Position numbers and translations under genes: made by a program
Shown: positions 44,544-52,261 of the stretch, one piece after another
Numbering within the stretch: position 1 is the first letter of the stretch
Layout of the letters: every line of letters begins with the position of its first letter
Notes under the pieces: model-generated
Seen by the model: the letters and a program-made list of their open reading frames with translations, nothing else
What the model was told of the DNA's origin: nothing
The model's database searches: none
From: RUG695 sp050943135
Lineage (GTDB): Bacteria; Planctomycetota; Planctomycetia; Pirellulales; Thermoguttaceae
Length of the DNA: 64,000 bases
NCBI GenBank assembly: GCA_050943135.1
Contig: JBMNOP010000002.1
Coordinates: 62,001-126,000, forward strand
Direction: 5' to 3'

Positions 44544-45338
44544 CTATGAAAAAATCAACGCCGGAATCGTAACGTCTCCAAACAGAAGACGCCAGCAGAG
44601 GCAACCGATCGGTGCGCCGATTATAGGAGCTACAATCGGAACCCAGGCATAACCCCAATCGGGATCACCCTTCGCAGGCATCGGCAAGAAAATATAGACA
44701 ATTCGAGGAAAAAGATCGCGTGCGGGATTCATGGCAAACCCGGTAGGCCCCCCCATCGCAAGACCGATGGTCAGAATGAGCAGGCCGATGGCAAGAGCCG
44801 AAAAACCAGGATCAAAGAGAACCTTCTCACCATCACGCGCAGCGTAACCCAATCCGGTAATGACGAAAAGCAGAAACCCCGTCGCGATCATTTCCGCCAT
44901 AAAACTCCAGAATTTCGAGCGGATCCCCGGAAAGGTGCAAAAAACGCCACGATTGGCAATGGTGTCTTGCGACTCCCTGAAATACGGCACATAGAGTAGA
45001 TAGACAATAACCGCTCCGGTGGCACAACCCAAACATTGGGCAATGGTGTAGGGAATCACATGTTCCCACGGGAACAACCCGAACATCGCCAGCGCGAGGG
45101 AGATCACGGGATTGAGATGCGCCCCGCTGGCACGAGCGAAGAGGAAGACAGCCAACGCAATCCCGAAGGCCCATCCCGTCACCACCATAAAATAACCGAT
45201 CCCGCTTCCTTTGGTCTTTGGGAGCATTGAGTTGGCACACGACCCGCAACCGAAAGCAGCAAGCATAACCGACCCAGCAAACTCGGCAACGTAGGCTGGA
45301 TTGCAAATCGCAGAAAGATTTGGTAATTGATCGAACAT
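44544..45338 (-). CDS. glpF: Aquaglyceroporin (glycerol facilitator)
   Basis: The 264-residue MIP-family channel has six membrane helices and two half-helix loops. The second loop keeps NPARD (FAMNPARDLFPR), the signature of glycerol-conducting members. The first loop reads NPV (GAHLNPVISLAL) instead of NPA, a conservative change seen in some relatives. It mediates passive glycerol entry through the inner membrane, trapping being done by GlpK encoded eight bases downstream. The ThuA-like gene ends 16 bases upstream on the same strand. Confidence 0.9.
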   Translation of the reverse strand: MFDQLPNLSAICNPAYVAEFAGSVMLAAFGCGSCANSMLPKTKGSGIGYFMVVTGWAFGIALAVFLFARASGAHLNPVISLALAMFGLFPWEHVIPYTIAQCLGCATGAVIVYLLYVPYFRESQDTIANRGVFCTFPGIRSKFWSFMAEMIATGFLLFVITGLGYAARDGEKVLFDPGFSALAIGLLILTIGLAMGGPTGFAMNPARDLFPRIVYIFLPMPAKGDPDWGYAWVPIVAPIIGAPIGCLCWRLLFGDVTIPALIFS

Positions 45339-45354
45339 TTCGGAAACTCCTCAC

Positions 45355-46263
45355 TTACTCGTTTTTCAAGATGTTTGCGCCAGGGGCGACTTTTTCTGTA
45401 TTGGGAGTCAGGTCAATATCGACATCCCCCAAAACAAACCGGAAAAGGTCGGAAACGACTCCTCGATTGGTGTCGTCCCACCAGGAAGAATTATTATGCC
45501 CGAGCGCAGAGTAAGCGACTCGTCCCTTCCCCTCCATGCGAGCCCAAACTGCGGGAAATGCCGGACGATTATAGCATGCATTATGATCGTCTTTATTCAT
45601 TTCCGCCGTTTCCATAACGAGCAGGACGTGCATGTCGGGGTTGAGGTTTTTCTGGCAATACCACTCATCGAAATACTTGAATTCGGGTGCCTTACTTTTC
45701 ATAAACGGAAGTTGCGCCGGCTCGACGACTTTAAGAGTCGTCTCTTGTTGACTTCCGTGAATAAGAAACTGACCGCCAATCAGCTTCGTGTATTCCGTTC
45801 GGTCTTCCACCGGTTGGTTTTCCCAAGCTTCTCCGGGGGTTTTCCAGGTATCGGTGGCACTGTGCACGCCGATCAGGCCGAGACCGCCGCGAATCGCGTT
45901 GTAAAAGTTGGCCACACCCTTTTCGCTCATTCCTTTGGGGCTCAAACCGCCGTCTTGGTCAAGCTCGCCGCAAGTGTAAAAGAAGATGGCGTCGAACTGA
46001 GTGAGATCCGACTCAAAAATCGCACTGTCTTTCGTGCAGACAACCTCAAAATCAAGCTCTTTACCGAGTTCGATCAGTGCGTTGCCACAGACCGTCGTTC
46101 CGTCATCCTGTACCTCAGTCGGCGGATGAACGTAGCTGTTCGAACGGTCAAAATAGAGAACTTTTCGTTTCTTCTCACCGGCATTCAAGCCGGAAGTCGC
46201 GAAAGGAAACACGGTAACGGCTGTCAGCAACGCGGAATTTTTCAAAAATTCACGCCGTTTCAT
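45355..46263 (-). CDS. ThuA-like glutamine-amidotransferase-fold protein, Tat-type signal
   Basis: The 302-residue protein starts with a twin-arginine-like signal (MKRREFLKNSALLTAVTVFP). The mature part has the ThuA-fold landmarks KVLYFDRSNSYVHP, FDAIFFYTCGE, a nucleophile-elbow-like GLGLIGVHSATDTW, and RVAYSALGHNNSSWWDD. ThuA-like proteins accompany trehalose or other sugar-utilisation genes in planctomycetes; their chemistry is poorly defined. It heads an operon that continues with glpF, glpK, a TagO-like transferase and a metalloprotease. A small hairpin (GGTTCC-GCAA-GGAACC region, ~46284-46300) lies just upstream of the gene. Confidence 0.82.
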   Translation of the reverse strand: MKRREFLKNSALLTAVTVFPFATSGLNAGEKKRKVLYFDRSNSYVHPPTEVQDDGTTVCGNALIELGKELDFEVVCTKDSAIFESDLTQFDAIFFYTCGELDQDGGLSPKGMSEKGVANFYNAIRGGLGLIGVHSATDTWKTPGEAWENQPVEDRTEYTKLIGGQFLIHGSQQETTLKVVEPAQLPFMKSKAPEFKYFDEWYCQKNLNPDMHVLLVMETAEMNKDDHNACYNRPAFPAVWARMEGKGRVAYSALGHNNSSWWDDTNRGVVSDLFRFVLGDVDIDLTPNTEKVAPGANILKNE

Positions 46264-46373
46264 TGTAAAACTCCTTCTCCTGCTTGGTTCCGCAAGGGAA
46301 CCTATTTCAAAACACCGGCCCTGGGACAGCGGTAAACCTCAGTATACTTCGTTTTTTCGGATGTTAAAGGAGT

Positions 46374-47327
46374 TCAGTGGTCATTTTTCAGAAGGAAATC
46401 TTTGAGCTTCTCGATGTTCCCCAGAAATGTATGAATGGCACAGACCGTTCCGGTTTTACGGTTCATGTAGAGATATTGCCCATTCATCCCCCCTTTACAG
46501 AACGCGTCTTCGGAACCCTCAATGCGATAAAGCTCAAATCGATCGCGGAAAGCCTGTTCGACAAACTGTTCCGAGAGAATCTGTTTTCCTTCCCAGTTCC
46601 CTTTTTGAACGTAAAGTTTACCGAGTTTTGCCATGTCCTCGGTTGAAATGTAGAGTCCGGTTGCGCCCATAGGGTATCCCTCCGGACATTTTGAGAAAGC
46701 GAACTCGGCAAACTCCAGGGGATTGGCAATCTCGCGAATGAGAAAATCGTCGAGAGCCTCTCCCGATTTCGCCGTAAAGATTCGGGAAGCCAGATAGAAA
46801 GCCGCGTCGGAATAGGTAAATTCGGTTCCGGGCTCATACTTCAACGGATGCGAGAGGACAAGACCGAGGAAATCTTCGCTCGCCCAGGAACGCATATTCT
46901 CGGTATCAATGTCGAGGAACCCGTTCTCAAAGCCGATCCGATGCGTCAAAACGTCACGGATGCGGACATCCTTCCACTTCGGGTCGAAATCTTGCGGAAA
47001 TTGATTGCCGAGGATCGAGCAGACTCTATCGTCGGTTGTCAGCAATCCTCGGTCTTGAAGAATTCCGATCGCGGTGACGGTAAAGAGTTTGGCAACGGAA
47101 TAACAGTTATGGCAACGTGTTGACCGCTCAAAGTATCTTGTATCGGTAACCCCGTCTTTGATAACGCTGATCGAATAGATCGAATTTTCATCTTGTCGAG
47201 CAATAGCCGCCAGACCGTCTGCCAGATCGTTGGCTGTCGGGGTCTCTCCGTTTGCCATTAAGATTCCGGATAGAAACGTTAGAAAAAATACCGTAAGTAA
47301 ATTGTTTTTCACCATGGTTTTCCACAT
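46374..47327 (-). CDS. Secreted serine beta-lactamase-like hydrolase (class C fold)
   Basis: The 317-residue protein starts with a signal peptide (LLTVFFLTFLSGILMANG). The SxxK motif is SVAK (NCYSVAKLFTVTAIGIL) and the YxN-equivalent is YSD (FTYSDAAFYLAS). A late GGMNGQYLYM segment resembles the KTG-region strand but without KTG itself. These are features of class C beta-lactamases, esterases and DD-peptidases of the S12 type. Substrate is not known; an esterase or peptidase role on envelope or dietary substrates is as likely as antibiotic resistance. It is the last gene of the NfeD-to-sialidase operon, 13 bases after the sialidase stop. Confidence 0.8.
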   Translation of the reverse strand: MWKTMVKNNLLTVFFLTFLSGILMANGETPTANDLADGLAAIARQDENSIYSISVIKDGVTDTRYFERSTRCHNCYSVAKLFTVTAIGILQDRGLLTTDDRVCSILGNQFPQDFDPKWKDVRIRDVLTHRIGFENGFLDIDTENMRSWASEDFLGLVLSHPLKYEPGTEFTYSDAAFYLASRIFTAKSGEALDDFLIREIANPLEFAEFAFSKCPEGYPMGATGLYISTEDMAKLGKLYVQKGNWEGKQILSEQFVEQAFRDRFELYRIEGSEDAFCKGGMNGQYLYMNRKTGTVCAIHTFLGNIEKLKDFLLKNDH

Positions 47328-47340
47328 CAGGTTCGTTGTT

Positions 47341-49194
47341 TCAAAGGAGATTCCAGGTCACGTTGCCGTCGTCATCCAGGGAGAAACAGCGTGCGCGAAT
47401 ATTGGAACCATTCCCTTCTTCGTAGTACAGGATTAAGTAAGTCCCGTCGTTTCGCTGAACGATCGAAGGATAGGCCCCCGCAACATTATCAACGACGATG
47501 CTACCGCTCCAGGTATTGCAGTCGTCGAGCGAAATGCGGATAGTGGTCTGCGATTCTTCACGAAGCGCCATAACGACTACGTTGTTCGACGCACGGAAGA
47601 GGTATGGACACGATCCATGGAATCCGACACTCAATGAAGGACTCCAAGTTTCACCATTGTCGTCGGAAACGGAATAGCACATTTCGTAGCGCTGAATCGC
47701 GTAGAGGGTTCCGTCTAACCGCTCGATAATATCGGTTTCGGCATCAAGACGGAAGCCGTTTCGGGGAATCGTCACCGGAGAGCTCCACGTGCCCCCCTGG
47801 TCGTAACTGATCCCGACGGCTCCCCACGCCGTCCCCTCGGCTTGCCGGTAGAGGGGCATCAACAACGTACCATTGGAAAGAATGCGGATCGGTGATGAAA
47901 CCGCGTACCCGGCATAAACCGTCTCCGGTGTTGTCCAGGTTACGCCGCCGTCTCCCGACTCGGTCATTGTGGTGATCAAACGGTTTACGTTGGACTCGTC
48001 CGGGTCAAGGGTAAAGAAAGTACAAAGGATCCGTCCGTCTTCGAGCTGAACAACCGAAGGATCACGGTCGTCCATGGCGGTATCCGCAATCGACTGGAGA
48101 CTGGTCCAGGTTCGGCCGTCGTCATAAGAGTAAGTCGCACAGATTCGACCCCCGCGAGGACACGACGCGCTCGGGTAGGAAACGTGGCTGTATCCGACAT
48201 AAACGACCGCCATCAGACGGCCGTCATTGAGTCGACAGACGTCGGGAAAGGCCATGTAATTGAGAGCCCCGAATTCCTTGGCCACAATAACATATTGGTT
48301 GGTCGGAGTAACCGTTACCGTTTCAGGATCACGGCGGACCGAAATATTGCTGAATGTCTCGACCCCGTTTGCGGAATAAAAACCGACCTTACCCCCGAAA
48401 AGGCGCGAATCGTTGACGGCAAGGAACGTCTCGTCACCGATTCCGCAGGCCACCTGACCGTCAACCACTTGTGCCCAAACCGTATAGGTTCGCATATGCC
48501 CGATAGAACACGATGCCGAGGAAAGTTGTGTCATGTTGTTCCCTGCCTCGACGTAATACAGATAGAGGGTATTCTGTCGGAACTCGGCATAATAGCGTTC
48601 ACCTGACGGCTGAACCGCCAGCTCGAGTCCTGCCCTGATCCCGGTTGAAGAAACAGTCGATTTAAAATCGGCCGTCACCCGGATGTTTTCGCCGAAATCA
48701 TCGTAGGCGCAAACCGCTTCAACGGCACCGCCACGCGCGTCAAGCGTTAGCAAACCGTCACTTGCCGTAACAGGTGTTCCACCATCGTCGTAGATCTCCC
48801 AATTGGCCATATCCGACGGATAAATCTGGTACGATAGGGTCTCAACGGGAAGGTCAACACAAGACTTAAACCAATAGGAGGAAAGAAGGGCATAATCCCC
48901 GGGTCCGACGAATCCGTCTCCGTCAATATCGCAGGAAGGATCCCAATCTTCGCTCCGGTCCGTTTTAAACCAGTTGTAACCCATATAGGAGAATTCAGCC
49001 GGTCCGATAAACCCGTCTTTGTCAATATCGATGGTCGATTCGACATAGACATCGCCGACACGCTGCCCGGAAGGTGCGGCGGTCGGAAAAGGTGGTGCCG
49101 TCAATTCGGTTCCCCCGACGATCTCCGCTCCGGCCCAAACTGCCAAAAGATGACGCTCCTCCAAGGATTCAATGCGTAACAAACGTTTTTTCAT
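47341..49194 (-). CDS. Secreted dockerin exo-sialidase-like protein (LEPR-XLL)
   Basis: From ATG 49194 the product has 617 residues. LLRIESLEERHLLAVWA (~4-20) is the LEPR-XLL signature. A dockerin pair follows at ~50-115 (loops DIDKDGFIGPAE and DIDGDGFVGPGD). A laminin-G/DUF1080-like sandwich fills ~120-285. The C-terminal ~320 residues form a six-bladed BNR/sialidase domain with Asp boxes SYDDGRTW, SGDGGVTW, SYDQGGTW and SDDNGETW, an early RxP-like segment and Arg residues that could bind the carboxylate. It probably removes terminal sialic or related acids from glycans. The start overlaps the stop of the isomerase gene by one base (TGATG). N-terminal dockerins before the catalytic part are uncommon. 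Confidence 0.85.
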   Translation of the reverse strand: MKKRLLRIESLEERHLLAVWAGAEIVGGTELTAPPFPTAAPSGQRVGDVYVESTIDIDKDGFIGPAEFSYMGYNWFKTDRSEDWDPSCDIDGDGFVGPGDYALLSSYWFKSCVDLPVETLSYQIYPSDMANWEIYDDGGTPVTASDGLLTLDARGGAVEAVCAYDDFGENIRVTADFKSTVSSTGIRAGLELAVQPSGERYYAEFRQNTLYLYYVEAGNNMTQLSSASCSIGHMRTYTVWAQVVDGQVACGIGDETFLAVNDSRLFGGKVGFYSANGVETFSNISVRRDPETVTVTPTNQYVIVAKEFGALNYMAFPDVCRLNDGRLMAVVYVGYSHVSYPSASCPRGGRICATYSYDDGRTWTSLQSIADTAMDDRDPSVVQLEDGRILCTFFTLDPDESNVNRLITTMTESGDGGVTWTTPETVYAGYAVSSPIRILSNGTLLMPLYRQAEGTAWGAVGISYDQGGTWSSPVTIPRNGFRLDAETDIIERLDGTLYAIQRYEMCYSVSDDNGETWSPSLSVGFHGSCPYLFRASNNVVVMALREESQTTIRISLDDCNTWSGSIVVDNVAGAYPSIVQRNDGTYLILYYEEGNGSNIRARCFSLDDDGNVTWNLL

Positions 49195-50036
49195 CAGCAC
49201 TTCCCCCATTTTTTCATGGTTTCGAAACAGCGTGCCGCGGCCTCTATCGATGAAAGTCCCAGGTTATTACACTCCTGCTCTACCACGTAATATTTCACAT
49301 TTTCCACGTTCTCACACAAATAAAACACTCGCTGCCAGTCGGTTTCATCCCCCTCCTCTCCGAGCATCGTCCCGTCGGGCTTCGAGGGACTGATGTGGAT
49401 AAGTTCCCCGCGTCCCGCAAGGTTCTGAATTTCGGCATAAGGATCCCCTCCATCGGCAAGACATTTACCGACATCAAGTTCGGCAATCACACTCGGATCG
49501 GTTTGGCGGAAAAAACAGGACCACGCACTGTGGCCGTCGCCGAGATCGACAAAATTCCCCGAGCAAGAGCAGAGACCGATCCGAAGCCCTTGGTTTTTGG
49601 CCTTTTCAGCCAAATGTGAGAAGAAATGGGCAGTAAAGCTATTCCCCCCTCTGTGGGCCAGAGGATTTTTTAGCCCCCCGGCAACAACCAAATTGGGATT
49701 GCCGATCCTCCTATTAAAGAGAACCGCGGCATCAAAGCGTTCGCCCAAAAGTTCACCGATTGTAAGGTGGGAACCGACACAGACCAAACGCACATCATCA
49801 AGCATTTGTTTCAATTCATCGGCGGAATGACCGTAGGTTCCCGACAATTCGACACCGTAATAACCGATCGTTGCCAACTGCCGGAGCGTCCATGCCAGGT
49901 CGGATTCGGCGGCATCTCGAACGGAAGAAAGCTGGATGACAACCGGAACGGAATTTTCCGCTCCTTTGACGTAAAGAGGGGACAGCCCCATCCCGATAAG
50001 AGTACTCTTAATAAAAACGCGCCTACTGACTCCCAA
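49194..50036 (-). CDS. Sugar phosphate isomerase/epimerase, secreted
   Basis: The 280-residue TIM-barrel protein starts with a Tat-like signal (MGVSRRVFIKSTLIGMGLSP). The xylose-isomerase-like fold shows VVIQLSSVRDAAESDLAWTL, then YGVELSGTYGHSADE, and the metal-site region VIAELDVGKCLADGGDP, where Glu/Asp bind the ion. The C-terminal WQRVFYLCENVENVKYYVVE, then QECN, is typical of this planctomycete family. The enzyme would isomerise a free sugar or sugar acid outside the cytoplasm. It overlaps the sialidase gene by one base and follows the NlpC/P60 gene by 11 bases. A broken relative lies at 39262-39850. Confidence 0.83.
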   Translation of the reverse strand: MGVSRRVFIKSTLIGMGLSPLYVKGAENSVPVVIQLSSVRDAAESDLAWTLRQLATIGYYGVELSGTYGHSADELKQMLDDVRLVCVGSHLTIGELLGERFDAAVLFNRRIGNPNLVVAGGLKNPLAHRGGNSFTAHFFSHLAEKAKNQGLRIGLCSCSGNFVDLGDGHSAWSCFFRQTDPSVIAELDVGKCLADGGDPYAEIQNLAGRGELIHISPSKPDGTMLGEEGDETDWQRVFYLCENVENVKYYVVEQECNNLGLSSIEAAARCFETMKKWGKC

Positions 50037-50047
50037 AACTCCTCTCC

Positions 50048-50812
50048 TTACTCGAAAAACAAGCTTTTATGTGTGATCGGAACGTAATTGTCACTGTACA
50101 GACCCGCGTAGGTGATTTCCCGGTCAACCCGCCAAGTGGAGTGATCCCCGACCATTCGTCTGTCCGCAGAAACGCCCGACTGTTCAATGATGTAAATGCA
50201 TTGGTTGTCAGGGGCTGTTTTCGATACCAGGCGAACGTGGCCATCCGTTTCGGAGCGTGTCAAGACAGCATCACCCGGTTTGAGACGATCGTAGGCAGCG
50301 AACATGGTCTCTTGTCCGTTATCCTCGATGATTTTTGAGGTCAAATCGAGTGATGTGACCTTATAATCCCCCACCGCAACGATGGCCCCCATTCCCGGAA
50401 ACATCAAATGGGTCGAGAGAAAAGGAAGTTGGGGATCGACAGCCCGCCATGCATTGGACACCGAGCTGGAGCAATCGGACCCAAGGTAGTCCATCGGACC
50501 GATATAACGTCCGTCCTTATCGAGGTGTTTCCGGAAACATTTGACAGAAGTCTGGCGGTTGCGCTGAGTGTACGGGATCCCGGTATAATGCTCTCCCCTC
50601 TTAAAGACGACGCCGAACTTAGGATTCCAGTAAACCATATCTTCCGACGGCGTCCAGGGAATTGTTGCCATTTCGCGAATGCGCGCCACAACCTCTTCAC
50701 GCAAAGCTCCGTTGGTTTTTTCGCCTGACGGCGCAAAGGTCACCCCAAACGTAAGTGCCGCCGTAAAAAACGCGAAGCCGGCCAAAACTTTTCTATTACC
50801 AATCAATTTCAT
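50048..50812 (-). CDS. Secreted NlpC/P60-like cysteine peptidase
   Basis: The ATG at 50812 opens a signal-like segment (VLAGFAFFTAALTFGVTFAP); the product has 254 residues. Residues near the middle read YLGSDCSSSVSNAW, where Cys is the candidate nucleophile of the NlpC/P60 fold. A later GDAVLTRSETDGHVRLV supplies the His. These enzymes cut peptidoglycan peptides or related amide bonds. The N-terminal third (SEDMVYWNPKFGVVFKRGEH, then YTG) is not familiar. It sits 58 bases after the NfeD-like gene in the same operon and 11 bases before the isomerase gene. The exact substrate is unknown. Confidence 0.78.
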   Translation of the reverse strand: MKLIGNRKVLAGFAFFTAALTFGVTFAPSGEKTNGALREEVVARIREMATIPWTPSEDMVYWNPKFGVVFKRGEHYTGIPYTQRNRQTSVKCFRKHLDKDGRYIGPMDYLGSDCSSSVSNAWRAVDPQLPFLSTHLMFPGMGAIVAVGDYKVTSLDLTSKIIEDNGQETMFAAYDRLKPGDAVLTRSETDGHVRLVSKTAPDNQCIYIIEQSGVSADRRMVGDHSTWRVDREITYAGLYSDNYVPITHKSLFFE

Positions 50813-50870
50813 CTCAAAACTTGCCTTCGCGGTCATAACGAACGGGAAACAATATCGGGAAATCCGGGCT

Positions 50871-51428
50871 TTACCTGCTACGCGAAGACTCGACCAATAC
50901 CTGATTCGGAGCAAGGATCTCTTTCACGACAACCGGTTCCCCGGCCTTGAGTTCTTGGTCGGCATCGGAAAACGCTTCATATTCCATCGATCTTCCCTGA
51001 TGATTGACAATGACCTTGCCCGGAGCGGAACGTTTGGGGGGAATCCGAACGTAAACATTTCCCTCCGAACCGGGAAGTGTCTCGGCAGTAACGGCACCGT
51101 CGCTCCGAAGGGAAGAGATGAGTCGATAAAGGAAGTAAACCAGAAAAAGAGCCAAAAGCCCGGAGCAAAACGCGATGATGAAGGTGATCCACCCCCCCGA
51201 GTTCGATTTGACCCCTGCCATACCGGCCAGGCCGAAAAAAGCAAGTCCGGCGGTAACGGTACGAACCGAAAGAACCCGCAGGAAATCAATGCCCGAATGA
51301 TCACTGTCAAGATCTCCGACATCCGAAACGTCATTATCCGCCCCAACCCCGGTAAACAGGCTTAAGAAGAATTGCATTACCACAAAGAGGGAACCAAAAA
51401 CGGCGCAAAAGTAATAGAGCTTTTCCAA
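50871..51428 (-). CDS. NfeD-like membrane protein
   Basis: The start is taken at TTG 51428, just after AGGGAGAAG and ~87 bases downstream of a good promoter, giving 185 residues; longer frames begin upstream of that promoter. Three or four membrane segments (LYYFCAVFGSLFVVMQFFLS; AGLAFFGLAGMAG; WITFIIAFCSGLLALFLVYF) are followed by a C-terminal OB-fold domain of ~70 residues. That domain (GSEGNVYVRIPPKRSAPGKV, then MEYEAFSDADQELKAGEPV, VVKEILAPNQVLVE) is the NfeD pattern. NfeD proteins pair with stomatin-like partners; none is encoded here. It is the first gene of the operon running to the beta-lactamase-like gene. Confidence 0.75.
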   Translation of the reverse strand: MEKLYYFCAVFGSLFVVMQFFLSLFTGVGADNDVSDVGDLDSDHSGIDFLRVLSVRTVTAGLAFFGLAGMAGVKSNSGGWITFIIAFCSGLLALFLVYFLYRLISSLRSDGAVTAETLPGSEGNVYVRIPPKRSAPGKVIVNHQGRSMEYEAFSDADQELKAGEPVVVKEILAPNQVLVESSRSR

Positions 51429-51522
51429 GACTTCTCCCTTTCGATACCTCGCAGAGTCGCCGGAACTCGATGATCGAACCGGCAAGGCAAAAAACCGTGA
51501 TTTCGAAAACGACCATCGGCTG

Positions 51523-51551
51523 ATTATACCGGTAACCCCCTTAATTCGCAA
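51523..51551 (-). promoter_or_regulatory. Promoter of the NfeD-to-beta-lactamase operon
   Basis: On the minus strand TTGCGA (51546-51551) and TATAAT (51523-51528) are separated by 17 bases. Start near 51515, leader about 87 bases. Confidence 0.65.
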
Positions 51552-51714
51552 CAATAACGATACGATAATGCACCGATATCCGGGCAGAAAAATATCCCGA
51601 AGGAAGGAAAATCGATAGTCTGTCCAAAAGAAGCTTGGTTTCACCGGAACGTTTTTCTCGAACAGACGAATATTTGAAACGATTCCGTCTTTTAGGAAAA
51701 AATGAGGGGAAATG

Positions 51715-51827
51715 TATAATAGAGCACAGAGAAGGAGGTAGCAATGACCGAAAACAGGAGAGGCCAAACAGTCAGTGATATTCTCTCTTTCTTTTTCCGG
51801 TGCCGGAGATTGCCGCGGGCCAGTTAA
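51715..51827 (+). pseudogene. Expression signals with a truncated 27-codon frame
   Basis: A perfect -10 box TATAAT (51715-51720; -35 weak) is followed by AAGGAGG at 51732-51738 and ATG at 51744, as good as any start in the window. The frame reads MTENRRGQTVSDIL and stops at 51825-51827. Its last ~18 codons overlap the minus-strand remnant at 51772-51900. It is best explained as the 5' end of a gene cut by an insertion near 51770. A genuine small protein cannot be excluded. Confidence 0.45.
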
Positions 51828-51900
51828 TATAATACCGGTCGCCTGATTCGGTTTTCTGCGTCAGTAGTTTCGGAAACGAGTACATCCATTCCTTGGCCAT
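51772..51900 (-). pseudogene. Possible integrase N-terminal remnant beside tRNA-Val
   Basis: The 42-codon frame reads MAKEWMYSFPKLL, then SGDRYYINWPAAISGTGKRK and ends in TGA at 51772. The GDRYYINW...GKRKREYH pattern recalls the beta-hairpin start of tyrosine recombinases. It lies ~150 bases past the 3' end of tRNA-Val, reads away from it, and is abruptly cut. GGAAGGAACC precedes the ATG. A free-standing small protein is possible; recombinase origin is my inference. The rest of 51429-52005 holds the promoter at 51523 and the truncated frame at 51744. Confidence 0.4.
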
Positions 51901-52005
51901 TGCTGAGGTTCCTTCCTCTGTCATCTTGTTTTGTGGCTGAATTTGATACATTTCCTGATACATTTTTCGATGATTTCTGGTTTTTTGCCTCTTTGGCCGG
52001 GGTAC

Positions 52006-52045
52006 GAAAAAAGCCGCAAACCCCTTTAAAATAGGAGTTTGCGGC
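52006..52045 (-). terminator. Intrinsic terminator of tRNA-Val
   Basis: On the minus strand a 12-base stem (GCCGCAAACTCC/GGGGTTTGCGGC, one G-T pair) with a 9-base loop is followed by six T. It starts one base after the tRNA 3' end. Confidence 0.85.
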
Positions 52046-52046
52046 A

Positions 52047-52121
52047 TGGGCGGTACAGGAATTGAACCTGTGGCCTCTAGCTTGTCGAGCTAGCGCTCTA
52101 ACCAAACTGAGCTAACCGCCC
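52047..52121 (-). tRNA. tRNA-Val (anticodon GAC), unusual C33
   Basis: The 75-base minus-strand sequence forms a full cloverleaf. The acceptor stem is GGGCGGT/ACCGCCC, the D arm GCTC..GAGC and the anticodon stem CTAGC/GCTAG. The anticodon loop is TCGACAA and the TΨC arm CAGGTTCAATTCCTG, with discriminator A. The loop places GAC at 34-36 and C at position 33, where nearly all elongator tRNAs have U. Similarity of the acceptor stem to other tRNA-Val(GAC) genes supports the identity. CCA is not encoded. Confidence 0.85.
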
Positions 52122-52158
52122 GGAACAGTGCGCCGAAACGTCTGCTCGTCTGCAGGGG

Positions 52159-52186
52159 ATTATGCCAGAGTCTCTTAATATGTCAA
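52159..52186 (-). promoter_or_regulatory. Promoter of tRNA-Val
   Basis: On the minus strand TTGACA (52181-52186) and CATAAT (52159-52164) are 16 bases apart, about 38 bases before the mature 5' end of the tRNA. Confidence 0.65.
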
Positions 52187-52261
52187 TCGGGGGGTGAAAA
52201 TAAAAAGGTCGAATCGTTCGAAGTCGCATGTTCCGCGGCGATATGGCATTTTCCCCTAATT

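Noticed and set aside
46374..47327. Beta-lactamase-like gene as an antibiotic-resistance determinant
   Set aside because: SxxK and YxD motifs are present but KTG is not clear, and the operon context points to glycan or peptide hydrolysis; resistance cannot be claimed from sequence.
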